A DNA stretch of 64,000 nt from Atherix ibis. Its lineage: Eukaryota; Arthropoda; Insecta; Diptera; Athericidae. Positions 44,815 to 56,779 of this stretch are shown here, piece after piece. The stretch is taken from contig OY282609.1 in assembly GCA_958298945.1 (NCBI GenBank), positions 54,160,220 through 54,224,219 of the forward strand. The letters run 5' to 3'. The notes under the pieces were generated by a model. The model saw nothing but the letters and a program-made list of their open reading frames with translations. It was not told the origin of the DNA and made no database searches. A program made the translations under genes and the position numbers. How positions within the stretch are numbered: position 1 is the first letter of the stretch; every line of letters starts with the position of its first letter.

Positions 44815-45552
44815 TATGGATTCATCTGATTAAGAACTGCTTCGCGATCCTGGGTTCAACAGCTTCATTCCTAAATCCCCTCCTTAATCTTCAACACCAT
44901 ACTAATCTGCTGTACAAAATCTAACGAAACTCTAACTACTCTACCATGCTAACCACACAGACCATCCTCGTTTAGATAACTTTTCCACACGAACAATCAA
45001 CTCGCCAAATGGCCTCACAGTCGTGGCGCTATAAAGTGGCCTCTGGTGTAAGGAAAATTAAATACAAAAAAAAAACCTTTTTTGGGATTATGAAAGGTTG
45101 CCAATTTAAAGTAGACACTTTATTTATCGAAGAGATTATTCTTATATTTTCGGAAATACTCGTAAAATATAACATTTTGTAAAGTGCATTAAAATGAATT
45201 TCATACAAAATTAAATGACAATCTTTGGGGGATGTTGAGCAAGTTAATATGACTAGCACAGTCATGCCAATATGGAATAATATCAAACTTAGGATACCAA
45301 ACTTACGGATTCAAAATTTAATTGGCAAATTTTTATTATCTCCCGGAATCCATAACAACTGGAAGTCCATTTTTTTCCCTACTATTCCAGGTGTTTTTTA
45401 ATCTATTTTATGATTTTTCTTAAGTTTAAATTAGTTTACATATTAAGTTTTATTCAAGTTTAAAAATTAGTTTACAGAAAAATTTACATAGAAAACGTTT
45501 TGAAGAGTAAATTGAAATTTTCGAAAATCCAAAGAACAAAACCGAAGTTTGG
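44815..45552. other. Probable LINE 3' remnant, then non-coding
   Basis: About 44815-45060 looks like the tail of the LINE relic cut by the family D mariner (SFLNPLLNLQHHTN and a GTCGTGGCGCTATAAAGTGGCC 3' block). The rest is AT-rich; its right end is the 3' UTR of the metallothionein gene. Confidence 0.45.
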
Positions 45553-45763
45553 TTACTTTTTGCAGCATTGTTCCTTGGGATTATTTTTGCATTTACAATT
45601 GCAAACTCGATCACAACCGCATCCTTGGCCACATTTTTCCGAAGTGCACTGACATGCTTTAATTAATAGAAAAATAAATAGTTTTTTTTTTATAAATAAA
45701 AATTGTTTCTTAAAAAAAAATTTGCATTTTTAACTTACTGGGCTGACATTTTTTACACGGCAT
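45553..45763 (-). CDS. Metallothionein, 42 residues, two exons
   Basis: Cysteine-rich cytosolic metal-binding protein. Exons are complement(45553-45656, 45739-45763); the 82 bp intron starts GTAAGT and ends with TTAAAG. The product begins MPCKKCQ and ends PKEQCCKK, with 12 cysteines in 42 residues arranged mostly as C-x-C and C-x2/3-C, no aromatic residue and many Lys. Length, a first exon of only eight codons, and the ending PKxQCC match the short fly metallothioneins of the MtnB type, which bind copper, zinc and cadmium and protect against metal load. A TATA box and a metal-response-element match lie upstream. The neighbours are transposon relics and AT-rich DNA. Family call is firm; which Mtn paralogue it corresponds to is not. 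Confidence 0.92.
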
Positions 45764-45943
45764 TTTATCTATTTTTTTTCCTGTTCAATTCTTCTTTATT
45801 CCCAAATATAGACAATTGATTAGAGCTCAGAAAAATCAGGTGTTTTGTTGATATTTTACAAGTGAATAAACTCTATTTGGTTTTTGTACAAGTAGACGAT
45901 CTCTTTATCTATAATTAATGACAATAATTGCAATCGACTGGCA

Positions 45944-45950
45944 TTTTATA
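45944..45950 (-). promoter_or_regulatory. TATA box of the metallothionein gene
   Basis: TATAAAA on the minus strand about 180 bp upstream of the ATG, implying a leader of about 150 nt. Confidence 0.6.
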
Positions 45951-46028
45951 TCAAATGATAAGCACACGACACATTGTTTTTTTCCAATTGAACTACCTTC
46001 AAAACTGGGCATTGGTTGTGAGTGAAAT

Positions 46029-46035
46029 TGCACAC
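46029..46035 (+). promoter_or_regulatory. Metal response element match
   Basis: TGCACAC fits the MTF-1 core TGCRCNC and lies about 80 bp upstream of the TATA box. A single 7-mer can occur by chance; the context makes it credible. Confidence 0.5.
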
Positions 46036-46039
46036 TGAT

Positions 46040-46599
46040 TTTCATTAATCAAACGTTTACCTGTCAATTACGAATAGAAATTTGTACAAACAAAAATCCG
46101 CATTATCTTCATTTATCTTATCTCCCTCCAACTGACAAATCGAATCTTTAGTTTTTCTTATCAATTGTTTGTGGAATTTTAAAATTATCAAATTTTTTTC
46201 TGATAATGTGGTTAAGATACTACAAGTAGAATTTCTATTATTTAAATTTATTGGCGTTTATCCATTAATTACTCTGAGCTTGAAATTTTATTTCAAAGAA
46301 TTTGGAACTGACCTGATAGAATTTGTATTGTTTTTCATCTTTTCGGATTAGTAAATTTTCTTAATTCAAAATGTCAATATTTCATATAAATAATTGTGCT
46401 AAAGCAATACCTAAGAAAATTTGTTTAATTTTTAGATATCAATGTAATTATGAGAAAATATCTATGAAATTTTGGCAAAGAATTATTTATAATTCTTATA
46501 ATTTATTTATATTTTTCTTAAACTTAAACAAATTTCATAGTTAAAATTTACCAACATTTTCAACAAAATAACATCATTCCTTTCTAATAAAAGCTCTCC
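46040..46599. other. Non-coding, AT-rich
   Basis: Nothing recognised. Confidence 0.35.
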
Positions 46600-48260
46600 T
46601 AATTTTATAGTGGAAATTCACAAATTGTTTACTGAAAATTCACTAATTTTTTTGTGAAAATTCAGTATTTTTTTCAGTGAAAGTTTCCTAATATTTTTAG
46701 TGAAAATTCACTAAATTTTTGAATGAAAATTCTCTAATTGTTTTAATGAAAACTCACCAATTTTTTCAATGAAAATTCACTAATTTCACTAAATTTTTAA
46801 TGAAAATTCACAAATTTTTAAGTAAAAATGCACTAATTGTTTAGTGAAAACTCTTCTAATTTTTAGGTGAAAAACCACTAATTTTTAGTAAAAGTTCATT
46901 AATTTTTCAGTAAAAATTCACTACTTTTTTAGTGGAAATTCACTAATTTTTCAGCGAAAATTTGCTAAATTTTCAATGAAAATTCACTAATTTTTTTAAT
47001 GTAAATTCACAGATTGTTTAATGAAAACCCACCAATTTTTAGATTGAAAATTCACTAATTTTTTATGAAAATTCACTTAATTTTTAAGCGATAATTCAGT
47101 AATTTTTTAGTAAAAATTCAGTATTTTTTCAGTGAAATTTTCCTAATATTTTTAGTGAAAAATAGGGAAATTTTTTGAATGAAAATTCACTAATTTCTTG
47201 AATGAAAATTCTCTAATTTTTTTAATGAAAATTCACAAAATCTTTACTGAAAATTCCCCAATTTTTTTTTGAAAATTCAGTATTTTTTTCAGTGAAAATT
47301 TTCTAATATTTTTAGTAAAAATTCACTAAATTTTTGAATGAAAATTCTCTAATTTTTTTAATTGAAAATTCACTAATTTTTAGATTGAAAAATCACTACT
47401 TTTTTACTGAAAATTCACGAAACTTTTAGTGAAAATTCACTAATTTTTTTAATGCAAATTCACAGATTGTTTAATGAAAACTCACCAATTTTTAGACTGA
47501 AAATTCACTATTTTTCTACTGAAATTTTTTTAATGGGAACTCTCATATTTTTTAGTGGAAATTCATTAATTGTTCAGTAAAAATTCACCAATTTTTAAAT
47601 TGAAAATTCACTAATTTTGTACTGAAAATTCACTTAATTTTTAAGCGATAGTTCAGTAATTTTGTAGTAAAAATTCAGTATTTTTTCAGTAAAATTTTCC
47701 CTAATATTTTTAGTGAAAAATACGGAAATGTTTGTATGAAAATTCTCTCATTTCTTGAATGAAAAGTCTCTAATTTTTTTAATGAAAGTTCACAAAATCT
47801 TTACTGAAAATTCCCCATTTTTTTTGTTAAAATTCACAACATTTTTAGTGAAAATTCACTAAATTTTTAATGAAAATTCACTAATTTTTTAGTAAAAATG
47901 CACTAATTGTTAAGTGAAAACTCTCCTAATTTTTAGGTGAAAAAACCATTCATTAATTTTTCAGTAAAAATTCACTTCTTTTTTAATGAAAATTCGCTAA
48001 ATTTTCAGTGAAAATTCCCTAATTTTTTTAATGAAAATTCACAAATTTTTAGTGTGAAAATTCACTCATTTTTTTAGTAAAAATTCCTTAATTTTTCAGT
48101 AAAAATTCCTCCATTTTTAGTGAAAATTCATTAATTCTTTACTGAAAACTCACCAATTTTTGTACTGAAAATTCACTGCTTTTTTACTGAAAATTTATTA
48201 ATTTTTTTGTAGGAATTCAGTATTTTTTCAGTGAAAATTTCCTAATATTTTTAGTATAAT
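46600..48260. repeat. Diverged palindromic AT-rich array (AGTGAAAATTCACTAATT)
   Basis: About 70 imperfect copies of a roughly 20-25 bp unit built around the near-palindrome GTGAAAATTCAC followed by TAATTTTTT. Spacing varies. Longer stretches recur: the segment near 47050-47230 resembles that near 47620-47800, suggesting blocks of about 550-570 bp were also duplicated. Confidence 0.9.
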
Positions 48261-49789
48261 TCTAATTATAAAACTACAATAATTAGAATATCCAATTTTT
48301 ATTAAATATTCGAATTATTGTAGTTTTAATTATTAAATAAATTTAAATAGACTGAAATTTTAGTGTTTTAAAGAAAAAAGTATAATAAAAATAAAAATAA
48401 AAATATTTAAGTGTTAAAAATTTAAAAAAAAATAAGTTTTAGGAAAAACAAAAATTAAAAAATAGAGAAAACAATTTTTTTTTTGTAAAAAAAATGAAAT
48501 AGAAAAAAAATGTCTTTTCTTTTAATTAAAATTTTTCTAATAAAAACCTAAATTTTAGCTTAGAAAATAGAAATAATGTTAAATAAATTTTCTTTCTTAT
48601 ATTAATAAGAAAATTTTCTGATTTAATGTCATATCATTTAATAAATTTGAAAGAGAAAAATTATAAAAATAAAATGTATTCATCAATAATAATACAAAAA
48701 AAAAAGTGAAAATATAGTTTTTAGATAGTTTTTAGAAAAAAGAAAAAATTAAGAAATTTCATTTTTGTCATAACACATTCCCATTTCCTTTTTTTCCGGT
48801 TTTAAAATTCATTTTTACTGGGAGAAAATAAAGAAAGGAACAAGAGAAAAAAAGGTGTTCCGGTTCTTGATCCTAAATTTTAATTATTTGAATCAGCATC
48901 GGCTGCATTGGAATTTTACAACGATTTATAGATAGTTTTTTGTTTTGTTTTTGCTATTGAGAAATAATAAGGAATAGGTACGGGCAGCTAAGGTTTTAGC
49001 TTTTAACATCCAAAAAAAGGAAGTTGGCATTTACTGCGTATATAGTCGCACAAACACTCCATTAAAAATAAAATCTTGATCCATTCTACCTCCACTTTCC
49101 TTTATCGAATGTTTATTTATTTTTAATGAATAAAAAAGCTTCAAAACAAAATTTTTGAAGTCGAAGTTGAGGTTGACGGCAAAAAACATTGAAAGCGTCA
49201 ACGCATAACTCGCCTCTGGGGTAATTTTGTTGGAAATCACGTGCATTTTTGCCATGCTCGAAATACACCAGGGGCCCAGTTTTCAGAAGTAGCCTGCCGA
49301 ACTTACTGAATTAAAAAACCTTCTACAAATTCGACAAAAACCACTTTTACAAAAGCTGTTTCTGTCCGTGCTACTTTTGTGTCCATGGTGAAGAGGTTAA
49401 TATACATGCTCGGAATGTATCTTTGACACAAACCGTCGCATAGAAGTTTCTTTATGACTTTTAGCGCAGATAAGTATACAGAAGCTCTATTCCTCCATTG
49501 GGCCTATTTTGCTACTCGCGAGTACTTGGGAGTACTTTCCCAAAGGAACGCAGAGCTTTCAGACAGAAGTAAAATATAACCTCAAAATACTGAGTTTATT
49601 CAGCTTGTCAACGTGAAGTGGAGTGGATGTGTTGTACGAAAACATTTATGAATGCTTTACTCTCGTTATAGGTCCAATTATCATCAAGAAAATGATAATG
49701 CTGAAAATAAATAAGTTTATAACTCGTGTTAAATTAAAATATTATGTGATAAATTGATTATTTTTATTTTTGTTAGCCAAGGAGGCATT
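48261..49789. other. Non-coding, nothing recognised
   Basis: Very AT-rich to about 48800, then more balanced sequence with no conserved protein or repeat that I recognise. Confidence 0.4.
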
Positions 49790-49791
49790 TA

Positions 49792-50640
49792 CCAGGTGTA
49801 TAAGCTTAAATCCGCTGTTTTTTAGTCAAAAAGCCACATGTTTTTTTTTCATAGAAAGCAAAAACAAATTTATTCAAAGTACTTGCCCTCGCCAGCTACA
49901 CATTTTTCCCATCTCTCGGACAATTTGTGGATACCATGCCAAAAAAAATTCCTTCTCTTTCGAGGCAAACCACTCATCAAGCCATTTTCGGACGTTTTCG
50001 TAAGAATCGAAGTGCTGCTCAGCAAGCGCGTGGCCCATCGACGAAAACAGGTGGTAGTTGGAAGGGACCGGGTCTGGTGAATAAGCGGGGTGGGATAGCA
50101 CCTCCAGTTAAGTGTCTCCAAGTAATTTCGGACCATTTTTGACGTGTGCGATGGCGCGTTGTCGTGGAGGAAAATCAGCTTGTCATGTCTTTGTTGATAA
50201 TCCGTCCTTTTTTAATGCAGAGCACGGTGCATTTTGATCAGTTGTTGGTGGTAGCAGTGGGCATTAACAGTTTCACTAGGTTTCGACATCTCATAGTAGA
50301 CGATACCCTTCTGATCCCACCAAACGCACAGCATCGTCTTCCGTCCGATGCGATTTGGTCTTGGGGAGATGTTGATGGTTGGCCGGGATCAACCCACGAT
50401 TTCTTGCGTTTAGGATTCTCAAAATATGTCCACTTTTCATCGCCTGTCACAATCCGATGCCGGAACGACTTTCTTTTTTGTCTGGCGAGCACATTTTGCA
50501 TGTGTTTTGGCATCGCTCCATCTGCCTATCGTTCAATTCATGCGGAACTCATTTTCCGATCATTTCAATCTTCCTTATGGCTTAATACGACCACTCACGC
50601 CATCTATGACCAAACAGCGGATTTAAGTTTATACACCTGG
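49792..50640 (-). mobile_element. Family B mariner (Mos1-like), internally deleted
   Basis: Both terminal repeats present, TA at 49790-49791 and 50641-50642, total 849 bp. The N-terminal transposase region is deleted (sequence jumps from the 5' repeat to ICLSFN-type linker sequence near 50575). The remaining relic reads RIVTGDEKW, AYSPDPVPSNYHLF (third Asp changed to Asn) and EQHFDSYENVRKWLDEWF, with frameshifts. Confidence 0.9.
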
Positions 50641-50766
50641 TAAATAACATAGAACCACCTTAGCTGCCCCATATTCCCGGTCTTGACAAATACCTTATTT
50701 ATATTTTATATTCAATTAAGTTTTATGGCACAATCAACTTTTGTTTTCTTCGATGTTTTCTAGCAT

Positions 50767-52200
50767 TTTGGTTGTCCGGAAAGTCATGACGCATTTTGTC
50801 TATGTTTTAAGAAGTGTATTTATTTATATAAAGAGTAAAGATAAATAATGATATATTGTCCATCTTTGTCATAATTCCTTGTCTCGTTCATAGAAATATC
50901 TGTCTTTATCGTCAAAAAAACTAAACAAGGTGCTGAAAGAAATTGCAAAAATTGCTTTTATGTGAAATCGACGCCTTTCAGAAGTACGCATGTGTGAGTA
51001 GTTATAAGGTTGTATTCCGTTTTTTTTTCTTGAACTTGACGCTTCAATTATCCATAATCTAAAGGGTGGGCATGACAACAAATCCCACCCAAGCTCCAAT
51101 ATTTTTTGCGTTGTCGTGATGGAACAAAACTGCTTTACGATTAATGAGTCCCGGTTGTTAATGGATGATGGATTCGTTCAACCTTTGCAATTTACTCGCA
51201 CGATAGTATACTTCCGAATTGATTGTTTGATTTCTTGATGGAAGCTCAACAAAAAAACTACACCCTTAAAATCCCACCACATTGAGACCATATCCTTTTT
51301 TTGATGAATGTCCGCTTCCGATGCCGTTTGAGTCTGATCACAACGCTGGGATCAAGATCGTTTTCACGCCAAACTGATGTCCACTTTCTTAGTGTTCGTC
51401 ACGCCGAGATCAAGACCGTATTCATGCCAAATTGATGTCCACTTTTTTAGTAATATCCACATTCTTAGTGATCATCACGCCGGGATCAATACCGTTGTCA
51501 CGGTAAATTGATATCCACCTTCTTAGCGGCAATCTATGTTTTCATGCCAAATTGATGTACACTTTCTTAGTGGCAATTCATGTTTTCACGCCAAATTGAT
51601 ATCCACTTTCTTAGTGATCATCACACCGGGATCAAGACCGTTTTCACGGTAAATTGATATCCACTTTCTAAGTGGCAATCCCTGTTTTCATGCCAAATTG
51701 ATGTCCACTTTCTGAGTGATATCCACTTTCTTAGTGATCATCACGCCGGGATCAATACCGTTTTCACGGTAAATTGATATCCACTTTCTTGGTGGCAATC
51801 CATGTTTTCATGCCAAATTGATGTCCACTGTCTTAGTGATCATCACTCCGTGATCAAAACCGTTGTGATGCCAAATTAATATCCCCTTTCTCAATCCCGT
51901 TCTTATCACCAGTTATCAATTGCATTAAAAAGTTTCCTTTTCCTCACGTTTAATAATTACGTCACAGATGGTTATGCATGTTGTCAAATGATCTTTGCGT
52001 GCACGAGGAACCCAAATATCAAGCTTGCTTATGTATCCTAGCTTTTTCAGATGGTTTGTGACCGCTCGAATGATGCATGTTCAATGTTTCTGTATTCTTT
52101 CGGGTCGTGTAACGCTGGTTTGACTCAGTTGATGCCTTTATTTACTCTGCATCAACCTCGGTTAGCCTTCCTGACCGTGGACCCTCGTTGAGATAAAAAA
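50767..52200 (-). mobile_element. Family D mariner relic carrying a tandem array
   Basis: TTTGGTTGTCCGGAAAG at 50767 matches the family D terminal repeat. The minus strand contains, from right to left, PRSGRLTEVDAE, KKLGYISKLDIWVPRARKD (about 52020), a decayed TGD region (about 51910), then after the array ASEADIHQKKDMVSMWWDFKGVV (about 51300) and VLFHHDNA (about 51110). Frames are badly broken and the far terminal repeat was not found. Confidence 0.78.
51340..51890 (+). repeat. Tandem array inside the family D relic
   Basis: At least ten repeats of a ~35 bp core (YGCCAAATTGATRTCCACTTTCTTAGTG, here given as consensus pieces GCCAAATTGAT and CCACTTTCTTAGTG) joined by linkers ATCATCACGCCGGGATCAA and GGCAATCCATGTTTTC into units of about 110-160 bp. 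Confidence 0.85.
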
Positions 52201-52204
52201 AAAA

Positions 52205-53545
52205 TTCTTAAAACATCGTTGGCACTGAAGCTCTTACAGAGCATAACCACCATTAAATTTATGCAATTTTCCACAAACTTCTTCCTTTTTCGGAAGTAAA
52301 ATCATAAAATATAGTGAAAATGCAAAATTTCATCTTCCATCTTCAAGTTGTTGTAAAATCCGTAAGAAATAAAATAAAATCAGATTAATTATTTTAAAAT
52401 GAAGCTAAAAATATCTACTATTAAATGGCTTAACAATAATGTAGATGAGAAAAACTTTAGTGCTTTTAAAAATGAACAAATGCCACGTGTTTCTGCATTA
52501 TTTTATATTCTATGAAAAATTTTATTAAAAGAAATAAAAATTAAATTATTTTTTTTTCAAAAGTGTTAATTATTAATTAAATATTTTCTTCTAAAACTCT
52601 TTCCCGCTCCCCCCCAAAAAAAACTCCTTTTCCTCAAATTGCTTATTTTCGATTTGAATCACTGTTCGATTAATTTTTCTCTCGTTTATCGTATAACAGT
52701 TTGAAAATGAATCCGAAATAAATGGTGTGCTTTTCGAGTATAGAAAAAATGATTTGTTGAATTAGGAAATTTGCCCAAAACGTATACCACTTGGTTGTGA
52801 ACTTAGCTATTCAGGAAGCGAAAATATTTGTGATTCGAAACTTTGCTATTCGAATGTTTATGAGAATTTTCCAAGTGCTCCTTAAAACTTCTTTAACATA
52901 TTTTTAGTGATAATATTAAATTAAATCGTTATTAAAAATCTAGGAACAATATTTACGTTATTTCTTAAATTAGAAAAATATAATAGATATTTAAATTGAA
53001 CACTTAAATCTAAATTAGATAGTAGATGATACCTATCAGTTGGCAATGGACAAAAATTTTATAAATTCAAAATTGAAAAAATTGAAAACTTATCAAGCTT
53101 TAAATCGAAAGTCACTTACAATACTGCAATTGCAAAATGTAATTATGGCTTTTGGCTGAGATTATGATGAACTTGACAGCTGCATTTTATAGACTTCGCT
53201 CCTCTGAGTGGTCTATATTATCCTGTATATGTCATGCAAATTGAAATATTTTGATATTGATTGGTTGTAGCAATTTAATATTAGTGTCGATAAAGATGTT
53301 ATTGTGTATAATAACACAATAACAATTCCGTTGGTACTGAATGAAACACAGATTTGAGCTTACCTATATATGGCCTAGTCCTACTATTTTTCCCTCACCG
53401 AGGTCTCAGCATTTACATATTGTAGACTTCCAAATTTTACCTCCATATGGTGTTTGTTCAAACCCGGAATTCAGTATCATGTTGATCGAATATAATATGC
53501 GGGGGCAATATATTCGTTATTGCTTTATTTATAGAAGCCTTAATC
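52205..53545. other. Non-coding, nothing recognised
   Basis: AT-rich, with no recognised gene. An open frame at 53341-53559 (72 codons) has no recognisable motif. Confidence 0.4.
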
Positions 53546-53547
53546 TA

Positions 53548-54843
53548 CAAGGTATATAAGCTTAAATCCGCTGTTTGGTCATAGATGGCGTAAATGAGCG
53601 TATTAAGCTACAATGGACACGCCATACTTTTTTTTATGAGTTTGACATCTGTCAACATTAATCAGTGCACATTGTCAGCAATTTCGTACAACAACATACA
53701 TTTTTCTTTTGGTAATCATGTCTAGTTTTGTACCAGAAAAAAGATGCGGGGAGCTCGGATTTTCTACTTCAATTTGAAGAAATTGGTTTCCGAGTCGCAT
53801 CGAATGCTTACGGAGGCCTATGGTGCCAGTACTTTTTCGGACACAACGTACCAAGATTAGTTTCGTCGGTTCAAAGACGGCAATTTTGACTTGTGGGACA
53901 AGAAGCGTGAAAATCGGCCTAGGAAGGTTGAGGACCATCAATTGCAGGCTCTTTTGGCCTGCAATTGATGGTCCTCAACCTTCCTAGGTTGGCCTGCAAT
54001 TGCACAATACCCAATCGCAAAAAATGCTCACGGAGCAATTGGATGTTACTCAACCAGCCATGGGAAAGATAGAACAGATCGGAAAATGGGTGCCGCATGA
54101 ATTGAACGATAGGCAGATGGAGCGATGCCAAAACACATGCAAAATCTTGGTCGCCAGACAAAAACGAAAGTCGTTCCTGCATCGGATTGTGACAGGCGAT
54201 GAAAAGTGGATATATTTTGAGAATCCTAAACGCAAGAAATCGTGGGTTGATCCCGGCCAACCATCAACATCTTCCCAAGACCAAATCGCATCGGACGGAA
54301 GACGATGCTGTGCGTTTGGTGGGATCAGCAGGGTATCGTCTACTATGAGATGTTGAAACCTTGTGAAACTGTCAATGTCCACTGCTACCACCAACAACTA
54401 ATCAAATTGCACCATGCTCTGCGTGAAAAAAGGACGGATTATCAACAAAGACATGACAAGCTGATTTTCCTCCACGACAACGCGCCATCGCACACGTCAA
54501 AAATGGTCCAAAATTACTTGGAGACACTTAACTGGGAGGTGCTATCCCACCCCGCTTATTCACCAGACCCGGTCCCTTCCAACTACCACCTGATTTCGTC
54601 GATGGGCCACGCGCTCGCTGAGCAGCACTTCGATTCTTACGAAAACGTCCGAAAATGGCTTGATGAGTGGTTTGCCTCGAAAGAGAAGAAATTTTTTTGG
54701 CGTGGCATCCACAAATTGCCCGAGAGATGGGAAAAATGTGTAGCTAGCGACAGCAAGTACCTTGAATAAATTTGATTTTGCTTTCTATAAAAAAAAAGTG
54801 TTTTTTTGACTAAAATACAGCGGATTTAAGCTTATACACGTGG
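53548..54843 (+). mobile_element. Full-length but dead family B mariner (Mos1-like)
   Basis: A 1296 bp element, the family's full length, with left repeat CAAGGTATATAAGCTTAAAT, right repeat ending at 54843 and TA at 53546-53547 and 54844-54845. The relic opens with ATG 53718 (MSSFVPEK), shifts frame within a few codons, is disrupted by a perfect palindrome at 53918-53988, and then runs openly at 54000-54356 (HELNDRQMER, IVTGDEKWIYF) and 54305-54769 (WWDQQGIVYYEMLKP, FLHDNAPSH, SPDPVPSNYHL). The third catalytic Asp is Asn. Confidence 0.93.
53918..53988. repeat. Perfect 32 bp palindrome inside the transposase relic
   Basis: Arms 53918-53949 and 53957-53988 are exact inverse copies around TCTTTTG. 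The right arm is not part of the normal transposase sequence; it is an inverted copy of the left arm. Confidence 0.93.
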
Positions 54844-54845
54844 TA

Positions 54846-55404
54846 TTTCTATATCGTTTGGAGTTAAAATATCGTGGATTGACGAGAGTTTAACTTTTGG
54901 CTAAAATCACAAATCACAGAAACGTAGCTGTCTAGTTGCATTTTTGTCTAAAGGTGTCATTGGCTTGTATTTCGTTGAAAATTAAACCATCTAACCAATT
55001 TTGTTTGATCTGAACTTGAAAATTTTATCCTGGATCATATGTGGTTTCAACAAGATAGCGCCACAAAATCCGAATATTTTTCTAATAATTTTCGCTTCTT
55101 TTCACATATTACCTAGTAAAAGGAAATTTACTAGGCTTCTTCCTATACAACATTTATGTAGCCGATATTCCAGTTTATCTTTATATCTTCTTTATTACTT
55201 ATGCTGACGGCCTGCTTTGTATTTATCAAAAAATCCTAATTAGCCTTCCGCAATTCTCCAAATCTAAATACAAGTCCTCCAAAACAGTTTGTTAGTTTGT
55301 ATGTAAGGTCCATTAAACATGGGTCGGGGACCATTTACATAGCACCACGACCCTAAGCCTATTTGGCAACTTCAAGGTTCATGTGAGGTCTCTTCTTAGT
55401 AGAA
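54846..55404. other. Dispersed repeat piece, transposase fragment, LINE 3' block
   Basis: 54858-54910 is an inverted copy of sequence at about 61480-61505. Near 55015-55065 the plus strand reads ILDHMWFQQDSATKSE-like, the WFQQDGA motif of a DDE transposase relic. 55300-55400 resembles LINE 3' ends (GACCATTTACATAGCACCACGA). Confidence 0.5.
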
Positions 55405-55627
55405 TCGAACAGTTTGTTTGTTTATTTGTTTAGAGTGGCTGTCCGCTGTGTTTAGTCGGATACACTTAGACCAAATTTAGGTATGGGATAAGGAAATGAA
55501 ATTAAATGAAACGAAATGAAAGTGGCCATACGAACTTAACGTAGGACCATGCATCAGTGGGATTCGAACTCACGACCCCTTGGACGATAGTCCAACACAC
55601 TTAGAACTGTGCTACCAGTTGGAGCAT
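55405..55627 (-). repeat. tRNA-derived SINE
   Basis: The minus strand starts with a tRNA-like head (about 55626-55555): an A-box-like TAGCACAGTTC (55604-55614) and a B-box AGTTCGAATCC (55560-55570), the two internal RNA polymerase III promoter elements. A tRNA-unrelated body follows (TTTCATTTCGTTTCATTTAA, then CACAGCGGACAGCCACTCT) towards 55405. The cloverleaf is imperfect, so this is a SINE head rather than a working tRNA gene. Confidence 0.75.
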
Positions 55628-55629
55628 GT

Positions 55630-56779
55630 TAATATGTTTGATCAGGTTAAAAAGGGGTGGAGATGAACTTGTTTCGTCCTCTTGCAAGGGGTGGAGCCCT
55701 ACCCGCAAAAAACTTTCATGTTTGCTGACATTCATTCAATATATTGTATGTGGAATAGTCAGAAGAATGTCTGGTGGCACAAACAAAGTATATGATGGCA
55801 TCTTCGGTGTCGGTGATAAGACCAACTGTTACCACTCATATAGTAATAGAAGATTACAGCTTTGAAATAAAACGTGCAAGAGGACTAACAAATTTTGACA
55901 CCCTTAAACAACAACATAAAAGGTACAGAACTCAAAAACGCCATCTAACTTAGCAAAAGCCTTTGTTGGAATGAACTAAGTGATAAGGTCGATAATGATA
56001 TCTGGAGTAGGTCACATAACAGGGTCGTGGATTACACATGATCGATAATGACATCCGACACGCCCAAACTTTCTAAGCAAAGTAAAAAATGCTTTTTTCC
56101 CAAATCAGTTTTTCATCTGGCAATCATAATGACGTACCTTTAGCTACAAGAGTCGAATTGCTGGGAGGCTGTAACAAGATTGTGAATACAAAGGCTCCAG
56201 AACACGTCCAGATGCCTTTTTAGAAGCATATAATACGAGTTTGTATGAAGGAATCTTCCCCCACCGGTGGAAACAACAATTGCTTCTTGTCCTACGAAAG
56301 AGTAAGAAACCATCCGATGACCCAGCCTCCTACTCATAAACCAAGAGATTCTAATTTCAAGTTTTCAAGACCCATCCTTCTAAGTATTTATAAAACAAGG
56401 GATTCTAATTTCTAGAATATTTTTTGCAACTAATACTAATAATACTTAGTAATGGCGCGTTTCAAATTTACTTGTTGAAATTTATTGATTTCCTTGCACA
56501 TTGATGAATAAGTTCATCGATGGAAATTTTGTTATGTATAATGTTGTTATGTACTAAATATTAAATTTGTGTCTATAAATAGAAAGATTCTTATAATAAA
56601 GATTCAGAATTTAAAAAAAAACGATCTAAATCGTTCTAATTAGTTCTCAAATCAGAAAGGAGAGCAACTTAACAGTGCTCTACTGCAAGAAAAAGAGGAA
56701 CCTAACAATGCCCCGCCAACATCAAAATTGACATTCACTGGCAAAGACTAATTGCCTTTAGAACCTGAGTCTGGGTTGA
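55630..56779. other. Mostly LINE-like debris, unassigned
   Basis: No clear gene. Short plus-strand pieces near 56170-56340 (WEAVTRL-like and PTGGNNNCFLSYE-like, in broken frames) could be the finger region of the R1-type element that follows. Confidence 0.35.

Noticed and set aside
55555..55626. Functional tRNA gene
   Set aside because: The A and B boxes are recognisable but stems are imperfect and it continues into a SINE body.
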